This document shows positions 11,754 through 21,209 of a DNA stretch of 64,000 bases, piece by piece. Both the position numbers and the translations under genes were made by a program. The stretch's first letter is position 1, and every line of letters starts with the position of its first letter. This stretch comes from Gordonia tangerina (GTDB lineage Bacteria; Actinomycetota; Actinomycetes; Mycobacteriales; Mycobacteriaceae), in assembly GCF_021556435.1 (NCBI RefSeq), contig NZ_JAKGCU010000012.1, positions 62,001 through 126,000 of the forward strand, in the 5' to 3' direction. The notes beneath the pieces are model-generated. The model made no database searches. It was given only the letters and a program-made list of their open reading frames with translations, and was not told the DNA's origin.

Positions 11754-12959
11754 TTGGCTCACCATCGCAGCACCGACCGTGGCGCATCGATGCGTGGTCG
11801 GGGGGTCAGTCGAGGTCTGGTCGGCGCACTGCTGACCGTCGTCCTCGTAGCGGCCGTGGTCGTGGTGTGGTTCCAACTCGGCGACCGTATCGACCGGCAA
11901 GGTGAGCAAGCCGCCGGCAACTGTGTCGAAGGTCGTACCACCGTTCCGATCATCGCCGACCCCGATGTCGCCGATGCGTTGAGCACCATCGCTGCCGAGT
12001 ACTCGAAAACCGGGCCGGTGGTGCGTGATCACTGCGTGGTCGTAGAGGTCCGGCCCGGCGACGCGAAGGTCACCCTGGACGGTCTGGCCGGCGCCTGGGA
12101 TCCCGCCGCGCTCGGCGCCCGGCCTGCGGCGTGGGTGCCGCAGTCATCGATCTGGGCGGCGGATTTGGTCAGCGCGCGCCCCGACATCGTCGACGGCACT
12201 CCGTCCTCACTGGTCAGTTCGCCGGTGGTGTTGGCCACCGCCCCGGAGTTGGCCGAGGCGTTCGACGGCGAACTCGACTGGCAACAGTTGCCGACGCTGC
12301 AACAGCGCGATGCCTCGTTGGGCGCCTTCGGGTTGGGCAGCTGGGGTTCGATTCGCCTGGCGATGCCGATTGGTGCGCAGTCCGACGCGACGGCGCTGGC
12401 TGCGCAGGCGGTGGCGATGCAGGTCACCCGGACCATGGGTCCGCTCACCGAACAGGACGCGGACTCGCCGCGGGTGGCCTCGAGTATCGAAGCGATGTCG
12501 TCGGGTGCACCGCAGTCGCCCGACGGGACGCCGGTCGGCGCAGCTCGGCTGATGGCCGATGCGTCCGACCCGGCCGACGCCACCATTCATGCCGTGGCCA
12601 TCACGGAACAGTCGCTGTATCAATTGACCCGCGACGACACCACCCCACGTCTCGCCGAGGTGATCCCTGGAGGTCCGACCCCGATCGCCGACTATCCGAT
12701 CGTCCGACTCACCGGTGACGGCGTCGCAGCCGAACAGACCGATGCGGTGGCCGAGTTCTTTGCCTTCGCCAGCCAGCCCGAACATCTCGCGACGCTGACG
12801 GCACTGGGGTTCCGCGGTGACGCGCCGATGCCCGAGAAGACCGCCACCGTCACATTCCCGCTCACCGAGAACCCGATGCCGATTCCCGAGACGGCGGCAA
12901 CGGTCGCCATCAATCGGCTCGTCTACGGGCCCGACAGCGGGCCGGTGACGGCGGGGTGA
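11754..12959 (+). CDS. Membrane-anchored solute-binding-like protein (possible Rv1836c counterpart lacking the VWA part)
   Basis: The 401-residue protein has a single N-terminal membrane anchor (about residues 21-42, LVGALLTVVLVAAVVVVWF) followed by a large extracytoplasmic domain. The order of segments (VPIIADPDVADALSTIAAEY, AWVPQSSIWAADLV, SPVVLATAPELAEAF, IADYPIVRL) looks like a type-2 periplasmic solute-binding fold. In M. tuberculosis the gene after glcB (Rv1836c) joins such a region to a von Willebrand A domain; no MIDAS motif (DxSxS) is seen here, so the VWA part appears absent. The TTG at 11754 has GGAAGGCGGGGGG directly upstream; an ATG at 11790 is an alternative start. The ligand is unknown. 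Confidence 0.72.
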   Translation: MAHHRSTDRGASMRGRGVSRGLVGALLTVVLVAAVVVVWFQLGDRIDRQGEQAAGNCVEGRTTVPIIADPDVADALSTIAAEYSKTGPVVRDHCVVVEVRPGDAKVTLDGLAGAWDPAALGARPAAWVPQSSIWAADLVSARPDIVDGTPSSLVSSPVVLATAPELAEAFDGELDWQQLPTLQQRDASLGAFGLGSWGSIRLAMPIGAQSDATALAAQAVAMQVTRTMGPLTEQDADSPRVASSIEAMSSGAPQSPDGTPVGAARLMADASDPADATIHAVAITEQSLYQLTRDDTTPRLAEVIPGGPTPIADYPIVRLTGDGVAAEQTDAVAEFFAFASQPEHLATLTALGFRGDAPMPEKTATVTFPLTENPMPIPETAATVAINRLVYGPDSGPVTAG

Positions 12960-12980
12960 GGACTTCGGACTGAGGTGCCG

Positions 12981-13026
12981 TGGTCTCGATACACCCCTCG
13001 CCTAGCGGCTCGGGGCTACTCGACCA
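12981..13026. repeat. REP-like imperfect palindrome
   Basis: The element opens with TGGTCTCGATAC and closes with GGCTACTCGACCA, its partial complement, with a CCCCTCG/CGGGG core. Such elements are typically scattered through intergenic regions of Gordonia and Rhodococcus genomes (general knowledge; other copies are not in this window apart from the adjacent array). It lies between two convergent genes. Confidence 0.65.
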
Positions 13027-13080
13027 CCGACATTCGACCCGGCCACCTTCACCACCGACAAACGACCCGGCGTACCCCGT

Positions 13081-13279
13081 CGATGAGTAGCCGCGAACGT
13101 AGTGAGTGGCCCCACCCGCTGATCGAGTAGCCGCGAACGTAGTGAGTGGCCCCACCCACTGATCGAGTAGCCGCGAACGTAGTGAGTGGCCCCACCCACT
13201 GATCGAGTAGCCGCGAACGTAGTGAGTGGCCCCACCCGCTGATCGAGTAGCCGCGAACGAAGTGAGTGGCGTATCGAGA
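13081..13279. repeat. Tandem 40-bp repeat array, five units
   Basis: Units begin at 13081, 13121, 13161, 13201 and 13241. The first four are full 40-mers differing at only a few positions (the penultimate triplet is CGC or CAC); the fifth diverges after about 30 bases and ends in GTATCGAGATCAG, running into the gcvP stop codon. Every unit contains GAGTAGCC, the complement of the GGCTACTC end of the REP element at 12981-13026, so the array looks like an expanded REP. There are no spacers, so it is not CRISPR. The interval 12960-13279 holds no credible gene. Confidence 0.9.
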
Positions 13280-16136
<2,857 letters not shown>

Positions 16137-16141
<5 letters not shown>

Positions 16142-16189
16142 GACAGGTCAACCTCTCGGCGGTCTGCGGCCCTCCCCCTCTGTCATGCC
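16137..16189 (-). promoter_or_regulatory. Start-codon-sequestering helix (riboswitch expression platform) before gcvP
   Basis: On the transcript strand, GGCATGACAG (16189-16180) can pair over 10 bp with CTGTCATGCC (16146-16137), which contains the gcvP start codon (16141-16139). The AGAGG ribosome site lies in the 33-nt loop. This is the geometry of a translational off-state helix directly below a riboswitch. The complementarity is seen; the switching is inferred. Confidence 0.6.
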
Positions 16190-16204
16190 TGTCGATCCGC
16201 GAAC

Positions 16205-16391
16205 GGACAGCTGGGCGCCTGAGAGATTCGGCCGGTAGTCGACCTTTCACCGTGGGCGGAACCGGGTTGCCCCGACTCACTTTCCAGAGACGCCGTCAAC
16301 ATCACGGTCCTGGGTGCCTGAGAGTTTGACGAGGAGGTGTTGCTCCTTCGGCGGCCTCCGCCCATGTGGCGGTGACTCTCTCCCGAGACGC
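16205..16391 (-). ncRNA. Tandem glycine riboswitch (gcvT RNA), two aptamers
   Basis: On the minus strand the leader shows two glycine aptamers separated by a few bases. The first (about 16390-16303) has CGGGAGAGAG, a CCGAAGGAGCAAC block, then AACTCTCAGGCACCCAGGAC. The second (about 16296-16205) has GTCTCTGGAAAG, GGTGAAAGG and AATCTCTCAGGCGCCCAG. The CTCTCAGGC element after each internal stem is the hallmark of the family. Both lie between a TATACT promoter element and gcvP, so glycine binding is expected to turn on gcvP. Confidence 0.93.
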
Positions 16392-16405
16392 AGCGGCGCG
16401 ACCTC

Positions 16406-16411
16406 AGTATA
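16406..16411 (-). promoter_or_regulatory. -10 hexamer TATACT of the gcvP riboswitch promoter
   Basis: A near-consensus TATACT on the minus strand lies about 15 nt before the first aptamer, placing the transcript start near 16399. No good -35 element is seen at 16-18 bp spacing. Confidence 0.6.
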
Positions 16412-16546
16412 CGTGGGCATGACCACGGCGCAGGTCGCCCGTCTCCGGCGACGACGCGATCCGGCCCGACAAAACCTGACAGTCGATGTCGTGATTCGCT
16501 GATCTACTGGCGTGGCGTCATCACCCACGACCCGAGGAGCGCCCTG

Positions 16547-16912
16547 ATGCCCGCACCGAACCTGTTTCTGATCTACGTCCGCGACGCTGAGGCCGCAACC
16601 ACGTTCTACTGCGAATTGTTCGATGTACAGCCGAAATTCGTGAGTCCTCGCTATGTCGCCTTCGAGGTCGCACCCGGGGTTCTGTTCGCCCTGTGGACCG
16701 GTCGTAGTGACCACGCGGTTCCTGCCACCCCGCGCACGTGCGAGGTCGGGCTGATGATTCCCGGCGCGGCGTCCGCGATCGACGCGATCCATGCGCGGTG
16801 GGCGGCGGCAGGTGTCCGAGTGGTGCAGGAGCCTTATGACGACGTCTTCGGCCGAACATTCGTGGCCGCCGATCCGGACGGCAACCTCATCCGGGTTTCG
16901 CCGATGGATTGA
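16547..16912 (+). CDS. VOC superfamily (glyoxalase/bleomycin-resistance fold) protein
   Basis: This 121-residue protein is a single-domain, two-module vicinal oxygen chelate protein. It opens LFLIYVRDAEAATTFYCELF (first beta-alpha-beta), and its second module ends GRTFVAADPDGNLIRV, the usual DPDGN turn of the family. VOC proteins bind a metal and act as lyases, dioxygenases or antibiotic-binding proteins; no particular activity can be assigned. A GAGGAG site precedes the ATG. It is transcribed away from the gcvP riboswitch and has no operon partner. Confidence 0.85.
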   Translation: MPAPNLFLIYVRDAEAATTFYCELFDVQPKFVSPRYVAFEVAPGVLFALWTGRSDHAVPATPRTCEVGLMIPGAASAIDAIHARWAAAGVRVVQEPYDDVFGRTFVAADPDGNLIRVSPMD

Positions 16913-16993
16913 CGCTGCGCCACACTGCGCCGATCGGTCCGGCAGGAGTGCATGGGCCGCTGATGCCTCGGCACCCTGACCGGCCCGAGGGCT

Positions 16994-17659
16994 CTAGCCG
17001 GTCCGACGGGTCCGATTCTTGCGCCGCGCGGCCAGTTCGTCTTCTGGCGCGGTCTCGGTGACACCGCCATCGGCCCGCTCGCCGGGGAAGTCGGCGATGG
17101 TTCCGGTCAGTTCACGCATGGCACCGCTGACAGCGATCCCGAAGACGCCCTGGCCACCTTGCAGTAAGTCGACGACCTCTTCCGCCGAGGTGCACTCATA
17201 GACCGTGGTGCCGTCGGAGAACAGGGTGATGCGGGCCAGATCCTCCACCCCACGCTGACGTAGGTGGTCGACCGCGACCCGGATGTTCTGGAGCGAGATC
17301 CCGGTGTCGAGCAATCGCTTCACGATCTTGAGGACCAAGATGTCCTTGAACGAGTACAGACGCTGGCTGCCCGACCCTGCCGCGCCGCGAATGGACGGCA
17401 CCACCAGCGACGTGCGGGCCCAGTAGTCGAGCTGCCGATAGGTGATTCCGGCGATCTGGCACGCACTGGGCACGCGATAGCCCACCAGCTCGTCCGGCAC
17501 GGTGTCGTTGGGAAAGATGCCGGGCGCGATGTCATCGAGACTGCCCTGCGTGGCGGCACCCGAGTTCGACGCCCCGGTGCGGTCGCTGTCGACCTCGCCG
17601 TCGGCCGCGGTCACCTCGGTCGGTGACGGCATTTCGTCGTCGAACGGCTGATCGCCCAC
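16994..17659 (-). CDS. resR: MerR-family transcriptional regulator (Rv1830/ResR-like)
   Basis: The 221-residue protein carries a MerR-type winged helix (about residues 60-130: YRVPSACQIAGITYRQLDYWARTSLV, then SQRLYSFKDILVLKIVKRLLDTGISLQNIRVAV) and a C-terminal domain with no metal-binding cysteines, unlike classical MerR sensors. It matches Rv1830, named ResR, whose variants are associated with post-antibiotic regrowth of M. tuberculosis and which controls growth and cell-division genes such as whiB2. Its position next to the DUF151 gene, ftsR, garA and gcvH is conserved. A MerR-type palindrome lies about 180 bp upstream. Confidence 0.9.
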   Translation of the reverse strand: MGDQPFDDEMPSPTEVTAADGEVDSDRTGASNSGAATQGSLDDIAPGIFPNDTVPDELVGYRVPSACQIAGITYRQLDYWARTSLVVPSIRGAAGSGSQRLYSFKDILVLKIVKRLLDTGISLQNIRVAVDHLRQRGVEDLARITLFSDGTTVYECTSAEEVVDLLQGGQGVFGIAVSGAMRELTGTIADFPGERADGGVTETAPEDELAARRKNRTRRTG

Positions 17660-17705
17660 TGCAGACTCCCTCGCAACGCCAGGATCGACTCGACAGACAC
17701 GTCAG

Positions 17706-17723
17706 CTCGAGGTTTCCCTCGAG
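17706..17723. repeat. Short inverted repeat in the resR leader
   Basis: CTCGAGG at 17706-17712 and CCTCGAG at 17717-17723 form a 7-bp stem with a 4-nt loop, 47 nt upstream of the resR start. It may be a leader hairpin; no known riboswitch motif is recognised. Confidence 0.5.
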
Positions 17724-17839
17724 ACTGCTACAACAGTACGCGCCTGACAGACGATCATCCTTCGTCCCCGCTCAATTCGGGCGACGTGTCGACGGTATGC
17801 GGCCCGCGAGGGCGGAATCAACGCGACTCGCCCTGTAAC

Positions 17840-17856
17840 CTCAACCTCTACTTGAG
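17840..17856. promoter_or_regulatory. MerR/SoxR-type operator palindrome upstream of resR
   Basis: CTCAA-N7-TTGAG resembles the SoxR-type operator CCTCAAGTTAACTTGAGG in arm sequence and spacing. Read on the minus strand it is followed by TTACAG, a possible -10, which is the usual MerR placement inside a long spacer. Since resR encodes a MerR protein, autoregulation is the simplest reading. The rest of the 17660-17952 gap shows nothing else I can name. Confidence 0.5.
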
Positions 17857-17952
17857 ATCGAGCAAACAGTGACCCGGCGGTGTCCGTTCCGTGATCTGGG
17901 TCGTTCGCCCCTGTTCTCGGCAACCGATCCAGCGTTGGGCGCCATCAACGCG

Positions 17953-18459
17953 CTACGCCCCGCCGCTCGCCTTGAAGTCGTCCGGCGAGACGTTGTCGAG
18001 GAATTCCTTGAACTTCTCGACCTCGTCCTCTTTGGCCTCCGCGGGAGCGTCCTCGTCGCCGTTCTCGTCGGGGATGAGCAGTCCCGCCTCGGTCAGTACG
18101 TCTTCGTCGGCGACGATCGGCACTCCCGCCCTCATGGCGACCGCGATCGAATCCGACGGGCGCGCGGAGACCCGCAATTCGTCGGCAAAGACCATCTCCG
18201 CGTAGAAGGTGCCCTCTTGCATGTCGACGATGCGGACCTCGCGCAGCGTCTTGCCGAAGTCGTTGATCAAGTTGACGATCAGATCATGGGTGAGCGGACG
18301 TGGCGGCTCGATACCCTTCTGCTGCAAGGCGATCGATGCGGCCTCGCTCTGTCCGATCCAGATCGGCAGATACCGTTCACCATCCACCTCACGCAGGAGC
18401 AGCACCGGCTGGCTCTGCGGCGGCTCGACCCGAATGCCCACGACTCGCATTTCGCCCAT
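17953..18459 (-). CDS. Bifunctional nuclease family protein (DUF151, Rv1829-like)
   Basis: This 168-residue protein begins with the DUF151 core (VVGIRVEPPQSQPVLLLREV, YLPIWIGQSEAASIALQQKG, RPLTHDLIVNLI) and continues with the second conserved block SARPSDSIAVAMRAGVPI. Plant and archaeal relatives have DNase/RNase activity; in actinobacteria the role is not established. The last 40 residues are acidic and Lys/Glu-rich. It lies between the MerR genes resR and ftsR as in M. tuberculosis. Confidence 0.9.
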   Translation of the reverse strand: MGEMRVVGIRVEPPQSQPVLLLREVDGERYLPIWIGQSEAASIALQQKGIEPPRPLTHDLIVNLINDFGKTLREVRIVDMQEGTFYAEMVFADELRVSARPSDSIAVAMRAGVPIVADEDVLTEAGLLIPDENGDEDAPAEAKEDEVEKFKEFLDNVSPDDFKASGGA

Positions 18460-18609
18460 CTCGCACCCGCTTCCTCATGATCGCCGGATGATCGGTCGGT
18501 GGCTCCTCGAAGGCAGTCCCTCGCGCCTGCCGATCACTGAACACGACGCTACACCGCATGACCCGACCGTGGCGGCCACCCGAGCCCAGATCGGTCCGGG
18601 ATCGACAGA

Positions 18610-19332
18610 TCAGTCCAGGACGTCGCGGACCGCGGCCTTGACCAGCTGGGTGTGCAACGTCACCGACAGAGCAGCGATCTCACGGACCAACTCCTCGGCG
18701 CGATCCCGCGCCCCGGTTCCCTTGCCCTTGGCGATCGGGTTCGCGATCTGCGCCACCAAGCCGGCCTCGCGGTCCGCGGAGACCTTGAACGCCCGCAGAT
18801 GCCGCGTCTCCAGACCGTAATTGGCCAGCGCCGCCGCAGCCTCGACCAGTCGCACGGCGTCTTCGTCGAAGAATCCGGCCGGACCGGCCGACAGCAGGCC
18901 GTTGCGTTGTAGCTCGGTCACGAATGCCGCATCCACACCAGTGCGCTCGATGAGGGCCTCGCGTGACACCCGATCGCCCCGGGAACCGAAGTCGGTGGCC
19001 GGCGCCACCGCTCCGCGAGCCGAGGAGATCAGCCGGGTGGCGCCACCCGGACCGCCGTCGCCGCTGTCGATCGCGTCGAGTTGCTCCTTGATGACCTTCA
19101 GCGGCAGGTACCGATCCCGTTGTGCGGTCAGCACGAATCGCAATCGCTCGACATCTGCCGAACTGAACCGGCGATAACCCGACGGCGCCCGCTCGGGAGT
19201 GATCAGACCCTCGGATTCCAGGAAGCGGATCTTGGAGATCGTCACGTCCGGGAAATCCTCACGCAACAAGGCGAGGACCGAGCCGATCGACATCGATCCT
19301 TCGCCGCGCTGACCTGCCGACGACGCCGTCAC
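18610..19332 (-). CDS. ftsR: MerR-family transcriptional regulator FtsR (Rv1828-like)
   Basis: The 240-residue protein has an N-terminal MerR helix-turn-helix (about 15-85: SIGSVLALLREDFPDVTISKIRFLESEGLI then RFSSADVERLRFVLTAQRDRYLPLKVI) and a long C-terminal region with a second helical block. It corresponds to Rv1828 and to C. glutamicum FtsR, which activates ftsZ. It begins 4 nt after the garA stop, so the two are co-transcribed, linking a division regulator to a metabolic phospho-switch. Confidence 0.9.
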   Translation of the reverse strand: MTASSAGQRGEGSMSIGSVLALLREDFPDVTISKIRFLESEGLITPERAPSGYRRFSSADVERLRFVLTAQRDRYLPLKVIKEQLDAIDSGDGGPGGATRLISSARGAVAPATDFGSRGDRVSREALIERTGVDAAFVTELQRNGLLSAGPAGFFDEDAVRLVEAAAALANYGLETRHLRAFKVSADREAGLVAQIANPIAKGKGTGARDRAEELVREIAALSVTLHTQLVKAAVRDVLD

Positions 19333-19336
19333 GGCG

Positions 19337-19789
19337 TCAGGCGCCGGCGTGGCCGTCGCGCGGACCGCTCAGGAACACGAGACGGAACTTGCCGATCTGC
19401 ACCTCGTCGCCATTGCTCAGCTGCGCGGTGTCCACCGGCTCACGGTTGACATAGGTGCCGTTGAGGCTGCCCACGTCGACTACCTGGAACTCGTTGTCAC
19501 CGAGGCGGAATTCGGCGTGGCGACGGCTCACCGTCACATCGTCGAGAAAGATGTCGCTGTCAGGATGCCGACCCGCCGACGTCGTCGGCTGATCGAGCAG
19601 AAATCGCGAGCCGGCGTTGGGGCCGCGCTTGACGACAAGCAGCGCCGTGCCGGGAGAGAGCCTCTCGACCCCGGTATCGGCAGGTTCACTCGAGGTGGTC
19701 GCCCCGGCGTCGAGTTCGGAGATGAACTCCTCCCGGAAAACCGATGTGGTCTCCACCGGCGCCTCGAGGTCCTTGTCGTTTTCGCTCAC
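19337..19789 (-). CDS. garA: GarA, FHA-domain regulator of 2-oxoglutarate metabolism
   Basis: This 150-residue protein has a short N-terminal tail carrying the ETTSVF motif (Thr14-Thr15), which in mycobacteria is phosphorylated by PknG or PknB, followed by one FHA domain (about residues 52-140: SAGRHPDSDIFLDDVTVSRRH, then VGSLNGTYVNREPV). Unphosphorylated GarA inhibits 2-oxoglutarate dehydrogenase and NAD-glutamate dehydrogenase and activates glutamate synthase; phosphorylation makes it bind its own FHA and switch off. A GTG at 19789 was chosen because AAGGAG lies 5 nt upstream and the tail then fits known GarA; the open frame runs on upstream without similarity. Confidence 0.95.
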   Translation of the reverse strand: MSENDKDLEAPVETTSVFREEFISELDAGATTSSEPADTGVERLSPGTALLVVKRGPNAGSRFLLDQPTTSAGRHPDSDIFLDDVTVSRRHAEFRLGDNEFQVVDVGSLNGTYVNREPVDTAQLSNGDEVQIGKFRLVFLSGPRDGHAGA

Positions 19790-20106
19790 CACTTCTCCTT
19801 CGTCTGTTTCGGTGCCCGCGGATCTCGGCGTCACCGGCATGTCACGGCTCGCGGCGACACGCGAGTCGCATGTCCCGCACGCCGACGATGCCGGTCCGTC
19901 ATCGTCCACCTCGGGCTCCGGTCCGGCCGACGACGTTCGGGTCGGCGGGCCGGATCTGCTGTGAGTAACCGTACCGTGTCGCGGCCTCCACACGGGCGAT
20001 CGAGTCGATCACGACACCGACGATCATAGTCGTATGCGTCGAGCCGACCGACCGCCGACACCGGCCGCGTCACCGGCTTGTGATTCACCACCACATGTGC
20101 GGCGAA
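19790..20106. other. Gene-free interval between gcvH and garA
   Basis: This 317-bp stretch holds no credible gene. On the minus strand a TATGAT hexamer at 20028-20023 is a reasonable -10 for the garA-ftsR message, giving a leader of about 230 nt. The garA frame stays open to 19993 without recognisable protein similarity. No riboswitch motif is recognised. Confidence 0.45.
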
Positions 20107-20511
20107 TCAGCCCTCGATGACCGCGCGATAGCCGTCGGCGTCGAGAGTGTCGGCCAGCGCCGCGTCCAGAGCGGACTCGTCGGCGACGCTGATGACGACC
20201 AGCCATCCCGAACCATACGGGTCCGAGTTGACCAATTCGGGAGCCGTCTCGAGCTCGCCGTTGACCTCGGACACCGTACCCTCCAGAGGCCCGTAGATGT
20301 CCGAGACACTCTTGGTCGACTCGACCTCGGCGAAGGACTCGCCGGACTCCACGGCGTCGTCGACGGCCGGCAGCTGCACGAACACCACGTCACCGAGCGC
20401 GTCCTGTGCGAAATCGGTGATGCCCACCCGAACACTGGTCGGCCCGGTCCTCTCCACCCATTCGTGTTCGGCCGTATAACGCAGGCCGGCGGGCACATTG
20501 GTTTCGGTCAC
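20107..20511 (-). CDS. gcvH: Glycine cleavage system H protein
   Basis: GcvH shuttles the aminomethyl group between the P, T and L proteins on a lipoyl arm. At 134 residues it has normal length; the lipoylated lysine is K67 in VESTKSVSDIYGP, in the canonical hairpin. The N-terminus RYTAEHEWVE is also typical. It sits between pgsA2 and garA. In M. tuberculosis three further genes (Rv1823-Rv1825) separate gcvH from pgsA2; they are absent here. Confidence 0.97.
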   Translation of the reverse strand: MTETNVPAGLRYTAEHEWVERTGPTSVRVGITDFAQDALGDVVFVQLPAVDDAVESGESFAEVESTKSVSDIYGPLEGTVSEVNGELETAPELVNSDPYGSGWLVVISVADESALDAALADTLDADGYRAVIEG

Positions 20512-20567
20512 GGTGCACCTTTCTGGTCTGTCGCACCAACGCGGCGGCGACTCTTCGGAAATTCAGG

Positions 20568-21209
20568 TTACGTTGCGGCGGCGTTCTGCGGAGGCATCCG
20601 TCGGAGCACGAGCACTGTCTGATACCCGTACAGCACAAACGACCACAGATACAGCCCGACGCCCCAGATCATGAACGCCCACCCGATGGGATAGCAGATG
20701 GTGCCGATGATCGAATCCAATTGTCCGGCAAGCAGCCACGGAAACGCGCTCATCAAGGCGAAAGTGGCCGCCTTGCCGATGTAGAGCACCGGCAATGCCA
20801 CCAGGCCACGTGAACGCAACAGCGGTGCCGTGGCGAACAATGCGAGATCGCGCGCGATGATCACCGCGATCAGCCACCACGGCACGAACTCTCGGATTCC
20901 GAACGCGATGGGGATGATGACGATGTAGAGACGGTCGGCGGCGGGATCGAGCAATGCGCCGATCCGTGAGGACTGGTCGAGCCAACGCGCGATCTTGCCA
21001 TCCGCCCAGTCGGAGAAACCGGAGAACAACAGGATCGCGAACGCCCAGCCATCGGCTTCTTCGACCAGCAACAGCCAGATGAACACCGGTATCAGCGCGA
21101 GCCGTAAGACGCTCAGTGCGTTCGGAACGGTCAACCATCGATCGTCGGCGACGGTGGTGGCCTCGGCCTGCGCTCGGGGATCACCGCGGCCGTCCGTGTC
21201 TCCGGTCAC
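20568..21209 (-). CDS. pgsA2: CDP-alcohol phosphatidyltransferase (PgsA2-like)
   Basis: This 213-residue integral membrane enzyme has the complete CDP-alcohol phosphotransferase signature D67-x2-D70-G71-x2-A74-R75-x8-G84-x3-D88-x3-D92 at the cytoplasmic face and about six hydrophobic spans. Such enzymes transfer a phosphatidyl group from CDP-diacylglycerol to an alcohol, for example glycerol 3-phosphate; the acceptor is not readable. The counterpart is Rv1822. A GTG at 21209 overlaps the secA2 stop in GTGA, so translation is coupled to SecA2; the frame is open further upstream inside secA2 but out of its reading phase. Confidence 0.9.
   Translation of the reverse strand: MTGDTDGRGDPRAQAEATTVADDRWLTVPNALSVLRLALIPVFIWLLLVEEADGWAFAILLFSGFSDWADGKIARWLDQSSRIGALLDPAADRLYIVIIPIAFGIREFVPWWLIAVIIARDLALFATAPLLRSRGLVALPVLYIGKAATFALMSAFPWLLAGQLDSIIGTICYPIGWAFMIWGVGLYLWSFVLYGYQTVLVLRRMPPQNAAAT

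Noticed and set aside
13081..13279. CRISPR array
   Set aside because: Repeats follow each other directly without spacers, have a 40-bp period and no cas genes nearby.
16978..17003. Terminator hairpin GACCGGC/GCCGGTC at the end of resR
   Set aside because: Only 7 bp with a 12-nt loop overlapping the stop codon and no U-tract; too weak in such GC-rich DNA to call.
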